In this document: positions 17,048-23,911 of the stretch, piece after piece
Layout of the letters: every line of letters starts with the position of its first letter
Position numbering within the stretch: position 1 is the first letter of the stretch
Source of the DNA: PALSA-1335 sp965231025
GTDB lineage: Bacteria; Patescibacteriota; Gracilibacteria; UBA1369
NCBI GenBank assembly: GCA_965231025.1
Contig: OZ246407.1
Coordinates: forward strand, 1,116,001 to 1,180,000
Length of the DNA: 64,000 bases
Direction of reading: 5' to 3'
Made by a program: the position numbers and the translations under genes
The notes under the pieces: generated by a model
What the model was told of the DNA's origin: nothing
The model's input: only the letters and a program-made list of their open reading frames with translations
Database searches by the model: none

Positions 17048-17569
17048 CTAAGTGTGGGCAGGGAACATCGCCCTGACCTGATCCTCGGCTATCGTATCCT
17101 TGATGATGGCCACCCCCAGATCAACCAGTTCCTTCAACCGCTCAAGCTTTGGGAGAAATTCCGGCCCCGGTTCAAACCGCATCCCCCTGATCTCAGCAAT
17201 ATCCGCTTCCAGCTCGGCAACAAGAGGAACATCCATCAACCTCACCATAAGTTCCCTGACGTCGATCCTGATCCCTGGATCACTATCCAGAACCTGACGA
17301 ATGAGACCCTCCAGATATACGCGATAAGGACGCATGCAGGAGATATAATAATTCAAATCTTCAACATCCCTGACGGGCACCCCGTCAGGCGAATCAAGCC
17401 CCTCCATGACAAATTGAATATGAACGTGCATTCCGGCAAAGTTGTTCACAAAATCCCCGGGAATGCCTTTCCTTCCAAACTCCAATTTATTTTTAAAAGC
17501 TTCCGGCAAAGTGCTATAGTAAGCTCCCAGCTCCTCAAGGGCCGATGATTCCCCAACGCTTTCTCCCAT
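17048..17569 (-). CDS. Unknown protein, 173 residues
   Basis: The ATG at 17569 (MGESVGESSALEELG) is the likely start; a longer reading to 17626 would overlap the divergent Smr gene. The protein is acidic and mostly helical, with no signal peptide or membrane segment and no motif I recognise. It is divergent from the Smr gene and follows nothing closely on its own strand. Codon use is like that of its neighbours, which supports a real gene. Confidence 0.6.
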   Translation of the reverse strand: MGESVGESSALEELGAYYSTLPEAFKNKLEFGRKGIPGDFVNNFAGMHVHIQFVMEGLDSPDGVPVRDVEDLNYYISCMRPYRVYLEGLIRQVLDSDPGIRIDVRELMVRLMDVPLVAELEADIAEIRGMRFEPGPEFLPKLERLKELVDLGVAIIKDTIAEDQVRAMFPAHT

Positions 17570-17613
17570 AATGATCGAAATAGTGATACGAGCGGCAAAC
17601 TTATGATAAAACA

Positions 17614-17922
17614 ATGAAAAAATCAAGCAATAAATACGCTCACCTGGCAGAACCGGAAATCGCCCTGGATTTCCACAAAGCCGGAATTTTGACCTGGGAA
17701 GAGATTATCGCCCTCACCAAAAGATTCCTGGAAAGGTGTTCGCAAAAAAAAATCAAAAAAATCCTCATCATCACCGGCAAAGGTTTGCACTCCCAGAACG
17801 GCACGGCAGTGATCAAACCCATCGTTGAGAAACTCCTGCTGCGCAGCGAATTCGTAAAAACATACTCATGGGCGCCCCGGACGCGGGGAGGAGACGGAGC
17901 TTTTGAAATCAATCTGCTGTAA
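17614..17922 (+). CDS. Stand-alone Smr-domain protein
   Basis: The 102-residue protein is essentially one Smr domain: ALDFHKAGILTWEEI (the LDxHG-like motif), KKILIITGKGLHS (the TGxG motif) and a C-terminal GGDGAFEINLL. Smr domains are nicking or RNA-cleaving endonuclease modules found in MutS2 and in ribosome-collision factors. Here LDFH replaces LDLHG, so catalytic activity is uncertain. It ends 4 bp before the end of the convergent 441-residue gene. Confidence 0.82.
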   Translation: MKKSSNKYAHLAEPEIALDFHKAGILTWEEIIALTKRFLERCSQKKIKKILIITGKGLHSQNGTAVIKPIVEKLLLRSEFVKTYSWAPRTRGGDGAFEINLL

Positions 17923-17926
17923 AAAA

Positions 17927-19252
17927 CTAACCAACGCGTGGTGACTCCTCAGCAGGAAGCCTTGGTGTACCAACCGGAGCAGAAACCTGTGGCTGTTTTC
18001 CGGTGGCAACCTGAACCAGTTTCGGAAGGAGTTTATCTTTAATAATCTCCGCCATCGCGATCATAAAATCACGGGAAGCCAGCGATTCACCGATATTCGT
18101 CATTAATTGTTCCCCTGCCTCTTCCTGATCCATATCCTCAAGATTTTGGAGATAACCTTCGATCAAAGGCCGTAATCCGACGGCAGTACAAAGTTCTGTC
18201 CGAACGCCACGGACATCGTGGATCAAAAAATCCCTGACAATCTGATCTGTCTTCATGCCAGGTCTTACCATAAGCGTGGCATACCGGTTATATAAAAACT
18301 TGCCTTCATGTAAGCCATATTTCGCAATCAGATCCCCAACTCTCTCTCTTTCTCCGGACTCCATAAGAATCTCATCATCAGGATCCTGCCTGTTTTCACC
18401 ACTCATCAGCTTGAATATTTCAGGGTCAATAACCCCCATACCGATCAGCATATATTCGCCGATAATATTTGCGGCACCCACATTGAGCTTCTCAAAAGTA
18501 AGGTCCGATTTCCTTCTGCTGAATACTGCCTTAAACCTTTTCAGTAAACGGTTCGACACCAAAAAACCGGCGCGATCAAGCATGTACAGATCGACCATCG
18601 CCCTGCGTAACGGATTGGCGGTCTGGGAAGGAAAACCAACGACTAATTCGATGAACTCAACGACCTGTTCAAAATGTTCCTTATACGCTTCGTAAAAAGC
18701 CAGCAGCCTCTTTGCCTTCGCCAACTCATTGACGGCATTATCCGTGGACTGATTCACGCCCAGGGCATCAATAATGCTTTTCATTTCAGCCGCTCTTTTG
18801 GAAACGGCTTGGGGTGAAACAAGCAATTCACGGATTTCTCCTTCAGTTATATCTTTGAGTTCCGGAACAGACGCCATCGTCAAATTTTTAGAGGCTAACC
18901 GTGCGGTCAATTGCTTGATTCCCTCCTTGCCGTCAAAAAGGACTGAAGATGAATTGGCAAGGAGCCCCTCAATAAACGCAGCCTCTTTACCGAAAAAAAG
19001 TCCTTTCAGCGATTCCCTCATCAGAGCAACCTGTTCTGGATCCAAAACTTTGGCCATTTCCGTAAAAGTCTGATCAAGTCCCGCGGCAAGCCGCTGATCG
19101 TCGGGATCAACCTCATTTCTCAAATCCCGAAGCATCTGACCTATTCTCTGAACCAGTTTGAGGGAAATTTTCTGTTCAATCTGAACTCGCTGTTCCAGTT
19201 CCAGCTTTTGACGCTGTTCAAGAGCGGGACTAAGGGTCATTTTCATTTCCAT
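17927..19252 (-). CDS. Unknown helical protein, 441 residues
   Basis: No family is recognised. The first 45 residues are rich in Gln, Glu, Leu and Lys and should form a coiled coil. The rest is predicted to be mostly alpha-helical with no signal peptide or membrane helix. The last 25 residues are Pro/Ala/Gly-rich and probably disordered. It has a clear promoter of its own and is divergent from the 152-residue gene at 19386. Confidence 0.7.
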   Translation of the reverse strand: MEMKMTLSPALEQRQKLELEQRVQIEQKISLKLVQRIGQMLRDLRNEVDPDDQRLAAGLDQTFTEMAKVLDPEQVALMRESLKGLFFGKEAAFIEGLLANSSSVLFDGKEGIKQLTARLASKNLTMASVPELKDITEGEIRELLVSPQAVSKRAAEMKSIIDALGVNQSTDNAVNELAKAKRLLAFYEAYKEHFEQVVEFIELVVGFPSQTANPLRRAMVDLYMLDRAGFLVSNRLLKRFKAVFSRRKSDLTFEKLNVGAANIIGEYMLIGMGVIDPEIFKLMSGENRQDPDDEILMESGERERVGDLIAKYGLHEGKFLYNRYATLMVRPGMKTDQIVRDFLIHDVRGVRTELCTAVGLRPLIEGYLQNLEDMDQEEAGEQLMTNIGESLASRDFMIAMAEIIKDKLLPKLVQVATGKQPQVSAPVGTPRLPAEESPRVG

Positions 19253-19281
19253 ATGCGCAAAATTATCAAATCAGGAGAGGT

Positions 19282-19310
19282 AATATACAATATTTCTACG
19301 TAAAAAGCAA
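19282..19310 (-). promoter_or_regulatory. Promoter of the 441-residue gene
   Basis: On the minus strand TTGCTT (19305-19310) and TATATT (19282-19287) are spaced by exactly 17 bp. The predicted leader is about 23 nt. Confidence 0.55.
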
Positions 19311-19328
19311 GTCTTCCTGACAATACTG

Positions 19329-19358
19329 TTGCCCAGAAACAAGAACGTCCCTTATAGT
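19329..19358 (+). promoter_or_regulatory. Promoter of the 152-residue gene
   Basis: TTGCCC (19329-19334) and TATAGT (19353-19358) are spaced by 18 bp. The predicted leader to the ATG at 19386 is about 21 nt. This argues that translation does not start upstream at 19329. Confidence 0.45.
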
Positions 19359-19385
19359 AATCATCAAATACCCTCTACTTCACCA

Positions 19386-19844
19386 ATGGCCGCACTCGAT
19401 ACAGCTCGTCTTGAAGCTGAAATCCCGGCATCACCCTCCTTTGCTCCGGACAAAGGAACAAACGGACACGGATGTTCACCGGAGACACAAACCCCAACCG
19501 ACGTCGACCAGCTCCGCCGCGAAATCCGCCAGCGGCTCATCATTTTTACCAATGAAGGCCGCGGCAGAAAGCTCGTTGAACACGGCCGTATCTGGCACGA
19601 AGCCATGGCGGCCGTCAACCGCCTGGACATATCCATGGGAACCGACCCCGCCTCAACGGAACAACTCGGCGACGAAGCCAAAACCATCGTTATGGCGGCA
19701 AGAAAAAGTCACCCCTCAATCCTTACGCAGGCAACAATCGCGGAAATCCGGTCCACAATAGCCAAAAATCCGGCAGCCAAACAAATGGTGCTGGAAGAAC
19801 TCCGGCGCATCGGGAAAGATGACCTGGCGGCCGAGTTCATATAA
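19386..19844 (+). CDS. Unknown protein, 152 residues
   Basis: No family is recognised. The N-terminal 40 residues are low in complexity (Ala, Pro, Ser, Thr); the remainder is predicted helical with many Arg and Glu residues and no membrane segment. The start at ATG 19386 is preferred because the promoter boxes lie inside any longer reading. It converges on the 185-residue gene, with 12 bp between the ends. Confidence 0.6.
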   Translation: MAALDTARLEAEIPASPSFAPDKGTNGHGCSPETQTPTDVDQLRREIRQRLIIFTNEGRGRKLVEHGRIWHEAMAAVNRLDISMGTDPASTEQLGDEAKTIVMAARKSHPSILTQATIAEIRSTIAKNPAAKQMVLEELRRIGKDDLAAEFI

Positions 19845-19856
19845 ACCGGAACCTTT

Positions 19857-20414
19857 TCATTTACTCTTCTTTCCGGCTTTCTTCTGCTCAACCTCCCATC
19901 TCTTGGGGCTGTAACTTCTGCCGGCCTCGATCTTGAAAAGTTTCATAAAAAAACCGGGCTTGGCGGGAACATAAATCTCCTTATCCTGGGGATAAAAAAG
20001 ATCCCTCGGAAAGCCGTTTTCTTCCAGTGCCCTTTGTAACTCCTCAAACTGCTGGACTGTAAGGTCAATGTTCCAACAACAGGGCTCGTAATAGGAAAAT
20101 TTCTCACCTCCTTCAAAATTATTACGTTCAAGATGCTCGGTATCCATGACCAATCGGAAATCATCATGGATCATGGAATTGCTCGACAACCAATGAACAA
20201 TCTCCTTTAAAAATTTGTTAAGATCCCCTGGATCTTTCGGTAGCTCACCCGACCGCTGGGTGTCTTTCATCCCCTTCGGAGGATTCAGGATCTCTGCTGA
20301 ATAATAGCCGCACCAGCGGCCAATCGTCAGAACGCTGAACAAAAAAGCTTTATCAGAAGGAAAATCTTTTTGGTCCCAAAAATAATACAGTTCCGGCAAA
20401 TACAACATAGGCAT
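19857..20414 (-). CDS. Unknown protein in the pyrDKE operon, 185 residues
   Basis: The ATG follows the pyrE stop directly (TAAATG), so it is the fourth gene of the pyrD-pyrK-pyrE operon. The protein is rich in aromatic residues in its first 60 residues, has a cysteine pair near residue 117 and a basic C-terminus (KKAGKKSK). I see no known motif, signal peptide or membrane helix. Position suggests a link to pyrimidine supply, but this is inference only. Confidence 0.65.
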   Translation of the reverse strand: MPMLYLPELYYFWDQKDFPSDKAFLFSVLTIGRWCGYYSAEILNPPKGMKDTQRSGELPKDPGDLNKFLKEIVHWLSSNSMIHDDFRLVMDTEHLERNNFEGGEKFSYYEPCCWNIDLTVQQFEELQRALEENGFPRDLFYPQDKEIYVPAKPGFFMKLFKIEAGRSYSPKRWEVEQKKAGKKSK

Positions 20415-21089
20415 TTATGAAGAAACCCCATACTGTTGACGATAAGCCTTGATCTTGGCCATTTTTTCGTCGTCAATGTACACCTGGCCATCAACCTCCT
20501 TGTTGTAGAGATATTCAACGATCTCTTCAATATTCACGATGGAATAAACGTCGATGCCAAACTCCGCTTTCAACTCCTGTATCGCGGTTTTTTCTCCCTG
20601 ACCCTTTTCCATACGGTCAACAGCCACCACAACGCCCTGCACTTTCGGCGACCCAACCCCCTTCAGCAGATCCAGAACCATGCGGAGAGCCGTTCCAGCG
20701 GTAATCACGTCGTCAAGAATCACCAGTCTGGTGTCTTTGGTGATCGGGGCCCCGATGAGCATACCGCCTTCGCCGTGGTCCTTGGCTTCCTTGCGGTTAT
20801 AGGCGTACGCCACGTCCTTGCCCAGCTTGTCGTTCATGGCGATCACGGCAGCCACGGCAAGATGGATCCCCTTATACGCCGGACCAAAAACCACATCAAA
20901 ATCCTTCACTTTTTCATTGATGGTCTGGGCATAGTAATATCCAAGTTCACTGATGGCGGCACCGGAATTAAACATCCCGATATTCAAAAAATACGGGCCG
21001 ATTCTTCCGCTTTTGAGCTTGAATTCACCGAATTTGAGCGCACCCGTTTTGACGAGAAACTTAATGAAGTCTTCTTTGTACTGCTGCAT
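20415..21089 (-). CDS. pyrE: Orotate phosphoribosyltransferase
   Basis: PyrE joins orotate to PRPP to form OMP. The PRPP-binding motif LVILDDVITAGTA is present, preceded by the flexible-loop Lys residues (YNRKEAKDHGEGG). 224 residues is usual for the longer bacterial type. It lies 21 bp downstream of pyrK and its product is the substrate of PyrF encoded at 15920-16972. Confidence 0.96.
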   Translation of the reverse strand: MQQYKEDFIKFLVKTGALKFGEFKLKSGRIGPYFLNIGMFNSGAAISELGYYYAQTINEKVKDFDVVFGPAYKGIHLAVAAVIAMNDKLGKDVAYAYNRKEAKDHGEGGMLIGAPITKDTRLVILDDVITAGTALRMVLDLLKGVGSPKVQGVVVAVDRMEKGQGEKTAIQELKAEFGIDVYSIVNIEEIVEYLYNKEVDGQVYIDDEKMAKIKAYRQQYGVSS

Positions 21090-21110
21090 TGTTGTGCTGG
21101 AAGTTACAAA

Positions 21111-21920
21111 TTAAAAATTGTGCATCTTGCCGGTCCGGTCGCGGTGGTATTTGCCGAACTCGGTAATCTTACGGGCATGGGCGTTATCCACGCAGGGGCC
21201 TTCAACGCACGTCCGCTCACCCGTCCCGTCCACCACGCACTGTCCGCAAACCCCAAAACCGCATTTCATAAACCTTTCGATGGAAATCTGCGCGTTCACC
21301 TTGTCGGCGAAACACATGTCGGACACCTTCTTCATCATAAGTTCCGGCCCACAGGCATACACGCAATCGATCTTCTTGGATTCCTCAAGCAGATCGGCGA
21401 GAATAAACGTGTTATACCCTTTCCTGCCCACGCTGCCATCATCCGTGGCAATGTGCAGTTTCACGGACGGGCCCAGTTTTTTGATTCGGTTCAGATACAA
21501 CAGATGCTCTTTCCCACGCGCCCCGACGACAAAATCCACCGTGCAGCCCGCCTTCACGGCGCGAACGGTCAGGTTATACAGCGGCGCGGCTCCATAACCA
21601 CCGGCCATCATCACCAAACGGCCCCCCTTTTTAAACGTGAACGGTTTTCCATACGGGCCGCGCACCCCCACCAGATCCCCCACTTTCAGCCGGTGCATGG
21701 TTTTGGAAAAAGGTCCGACGGCAAAAATCGTCACCCAGAACTCTTTCCCTCCGTCGTAAGCGATGCTCATCGGTTTCTCATCCACCCGGGGAATCCACAA
21801 ATTCACGAACTGCCCCGGAAGCGAATGCAACGTATGTTCAAAAACAAACGTCTTCACATACGGCGTTTCCTCGATAATCTTCTTGATCGGGATGGCTTTG
21901 GGGATGTCGCAGCGAATCAT
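21111..21920 (-). CDS. pyrK: Dihydroorotate dehydrogenase B electron-transfer subunit
   Basis: PyrK passes electrons from dihydroorotate oxidation to NAD+ through FAD and a 2Fe-2S cluster. The FAD-binding EKPMSIAY (48-55), the NAD-binding GGYGAAPLY (107-115) and the cluster ligands C220, C225, C228 and C238 (CX4CX2CX9C) are visible. 269 residues is typical. It is placed directly after pyrD with a 6-bp gap, as expected for the heterotetrameric enzyme. Confidence 0.94.
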   Translation of the reverse strand: MIRCDIPKAIPIKKIIEETPYVKTFVFEHTLHSLPGQFVNLWIPRVDEKPMSIAYDGGKEFWVTIFAVGPFSKTMHRLKVGDLVGVRGPYGKPFTFKKGGRLVMMAGGYGAAPLYNLTVRAVKAGCTVDFVVGARGKEHLLYLNRIKKLGPSVKLHIATDDGSVGRKGYNTFILADLLEESKKIDCVYACGPELMMKKVSDMCFADKVNAQISIERFMKCGFGVCGQCVVDGTGERTCVEGPCVDNAHARKITEFGKYHRDRTGKMHNF

Positions 21921-21926
21921 AGGAAA

Positions 21927-22901
21927 CTAACTATAGTTTTGAAATTTCTTGGAATAGGCGCCGGCGTGGGCCGCGCCGCGAATCTCGTCCAGGCTCTTGA
22001 GGCCGTGAGCTTTGCCCCATGCCATCATCTCGTCGGCCATTTTCCGGAAACAGTCAATTCCGCGGTAATACACGGCCGTTCCGACACCAACCAGTGTCGC
22101 ACCGACCATGATCATCTCCAGCGCGTCCTCTCCCGTCGTGATGCCACCGGTCCCGATGATCGGAACCTTTGGCAAAGCCTTATGAATGTCGTACACGGCT
22201 TTAAGTGACAACGGTTTTATGGCCGGCCCGGAAACCCCGCCCACCTTGTTGGCCAGAATCGGCTCGCGGGTCTCCAGATCAATCAATAATCCTGGACCGA
22301 CGGTATTGATGGCGCAAATACCATCCGCACCCGCATCAACACAGGACTTGGCAATCTCCGCAATGTTCATCACATTCGGGGAAAGCTTAATCACGATCGG
22401 CAGCTTTGTTTTGGCGCGAACCGCCCTGGTAACCGCAGCCGCGTCACGGGTTGAACACGCAAAAGGCTTTCCGAACTCGTCCTCCACGTTCGGACAGGAG
22501 ATGTTCACCTCAATAATATCCGGATGTAACGCCGTCACCTTCTCCGCGACCTCGGCAAAATCATCAATCCTCGCCTCAACGATGTTCGCAATCAACGGAG
22601 CAGGCTTATTCTTGAGATATTCGCCAATTTCTATATGTGCCTTGGCAATCCCGGCATCCGGCAGTCCGACGGCATTCAGCATAAAATGGTCATTCGCGAT
22701 GATCACCGGATTGGGATGACCGGCATGGCCTTCCCTCCAAATGGATTTGGTCGTCACTCCCCCTGCACCGTTTTCAACGACATGCCGCAAACTCGCTCCG
22801 GTAACGCCCAAAACGCCGGAAGCCAGAACCAGGGGGTTCTTGAACTTCACGCCGCAGAAAGTGACTCCGAGTTGCATATCCATGGTTAAGATCGCTCCCA
22901 T
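21927..22901 (-). CDS. pyrD: Dihydroorotate dehydrogenase B catalytic subunit
   Basis: PyrD oxidises dihydroorotate to orotate with FMN. Class 1B features are the catalytic Cys136 in NISCPN, the substrate-binding NAVGLPDAG and the C-terminal GTGGITTGEDALEMIM. Pairing with pyrK confirms the NAD-linked 1B type. The ATG at 22901 or the one at 22883 (MDMQLGV) could be used; the latter fits the family length better. Confidence 0.95.
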   Translation of the reverse strand: MGAILTMDMQLGVTFCGVKFKNPLVLASGVLGVTGASLRHVVENGAGGVTTKSIWREGHAGHPNPVIIANDHFMLNAVGLPDAGIAKAHIEIGEYLKNKPAPLIANIVEARIDDFAEVAEKVTALHPDIIEVNISCPNVEDEFGKPFACSTRDAAAVTRAVRAKTKLPIVIKLSPNVMNIAEIAKSCVDAGADGICAINTVGPGLLIDLETREPILANKVGGVSGPAIKPLSLKAVYDIHKALPKVPIIGTGGITTGEDALEMIMVGATLVGVGTAVYYRGIDCFRKMADEMMAWGKAHGLKSLDEIRGAAHAGAYSKKFQNYS

Positions 22902-22979
22902 TTAAGCATTTTTCTTCGCATGATTCAAACGGAATTTCGTGAATAATTATCATTTATTTTTCACACTTAAGTCATATTA

Positions 22980-23008
22980 TTAATAAAATAATGACATTGC
23001 TTTGACAA
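22980..23008 (-). promoter_or_regulatory. Promoter of the pyrDKE operon, sharing the palindrome
   Basis: On the minus strand TTGTCA (23003-23008) and TATTAA (22980-22985) are spaced by 17 bp. The -35 box is one half of the palindrome at 23003-23018, so a protein bound there would affect this promoter and that of the response regulator. Confidence 0.5.
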
Positions 23009-23018
23009 TATATTGTCA
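23003..23018. promoter_or_regulatory. Perfect 16-bp palindrome, candidate operator
   Basis: TGACAATATATTGTCA is a perfect palindrome in the 187-bp gap between pyrD and the response regulator gene. Each half supplies a TTGTCA -35 box to one of the two divergent promoters. It is a plausible autoregulatory site of the adjacent OmpR-type regulator. A half-site recurs before the prenyltransferase/terpene synthase gene at 23837. Confidence 0.6.
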
Positions 23019-23040
23019 GGAAAAACATTTGTGTTATGAT
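23013..23040 (+). promoter_or_regulatory. Promoter of the response regulator gene
   Basis: TTGTCA (23013-23018) and TATGAT (23035-23040) are spaced by 16 bp, and an extended TG element precedes the -10 box. The leader to the ATG at 23089 is about 42 nt. Confidence 0.6.
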
Positions 23041-23088
23041 TGGGACCTTGATGCACAAGCTCAAGGGCTTAGCATTCATCCAATTACT

Positions 23089-23769
23089 ATGAAAATTCTT
23101 GTCGTCGAAGATGAAGAAAAAATTGCATCATTTATCCAGGAAATCCTGGAACATGAGGGGAACCTGGTAACCACCTGCGACTCCATCGAAGAGGTGACCA
23201 AAAAAGGATACGAAATGACCCACGATCTGATCATTCTGGACCTGATGCTCGCCGGAAAGCGCGGTGAGTTTTTCGTGAAGGAAGTAAGAAAACGTAGACT
23301 GAACATACCCATCCTCGTTCTCAGCGCCCTGGGAAGAATCAGCAATAAAATCGAACTGCTCAACCTGGGAGCGGACGACTACATGACCAAACCTTTTGAT
23401 GCAGAAGAACTGATTGCAAGAATCAACGCAATGTACCGCCGCTATCTTCAGATGGAACGGAAAGACCAGATCGGCTACGCCGGATTTACTTTTTTCCGGA
23501 AACAAAACAAGATCAAGCGCGAAGGTAAGGTTATCGTTCTGACAAAAAAAGAGGGGGAACTGCTGGAGTTTCTGCTCCAGAACGAAGGAAAAACCGTACG
23601 AACCGAAGACATCATCCGGAAAATCTGGGGAGCCAAGATCACCTACCACTCCAATGTCGTGCAGGCCACCATCCGCAGGCTCAGGAAGAAAGTCGATGAA
23701 GGATTTTCGCATAAACTCATCGAAAACAGGCACGGTATAGGATACTGCCTGAACCTTCCGAATCAGTAA
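23089..23769 (+). CDS. OmpR/PhoB-family response regulator
   Basis: A two-domain regulator: a receiver (residues 1-120) with the acidic pair E7/D8, phospho-acceptor D51 (LIILDLML), LSALG and the conserved Lys in YMTKPF; and a C-terminal winged-helix DNA-binding domain (about 130-226) with LTKKEGELLEFLLQNEGKTV and the VQATIRRLRKKV recognition helix. The start at ATG 23089 gives the canonical MKILVVEDEE. It precedes the prenyltransferase/terpene synthase gene by 142 bp, and its likely partner kinase is the gene after that. Confidence 0.94.
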   Translation: MKILVVEDEEKIASFIQEILEHEGNLVTTCDSIEEVTKKGYEMTHDLIILDLMLAGKRGEFFVKEVRKRRLNIPILVLSALGRISNKIELLNLGADDYMTKPFDAEELIARINAMYRRYLQMERKDQIGYAGFTFFRKQNKIKREGKVIVLTKKEGELLEFLLQNEGKTVRTEDIIRKIWGAKITYHSNVVQATIRRLRKKVDEGFSHKLIENRHGIGYCLNLPNQ

Positions 23770-23836
23770 TTTCCATTCATCAGGAAAAAGACGACACGGT
23801 TTCTTCACACTCCGCGAATTCAAGCCGTAATTTTAA

Positions 23837-23849
23837 TTGTCATTATTTT
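23837..23849 (+). promoter_or_regulatory. Shared regulator half-site before the fusion gene
   Basis: TTGTCATTATTTT lies 63 bp before the fusion gene. The 12-mer TGTCATTATTTT is repeated exactly on the minus strand at 22985-22996, next to the palindrome, and ATTGTCA matches the palindrome half. It may be a site of the response regulator and a -35 region; no convincing -10 box was found 16-18 bp downstream. Confidence 0.4.
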
Positions 23850-23911
23850 CTCACATATTTTTCATAAATTAATCTTTAATATGTCATAGAAATCCATGAA
23901 ACACAAAAAAA

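Noticed and set aside
19329..19385. Upstream extension of the 152-residue gene
   Set aside because: It would start at TTG and contains the candidate promoter boxes; ATG at 19386 is more likely.
20436..22208. Long plus-strand open frame of 590 codons
   Set aside because: It is antisense to pyrE, pyrK and pyrD, all of which have clear catalytic motifs; it is a shadow of their codon pattern.
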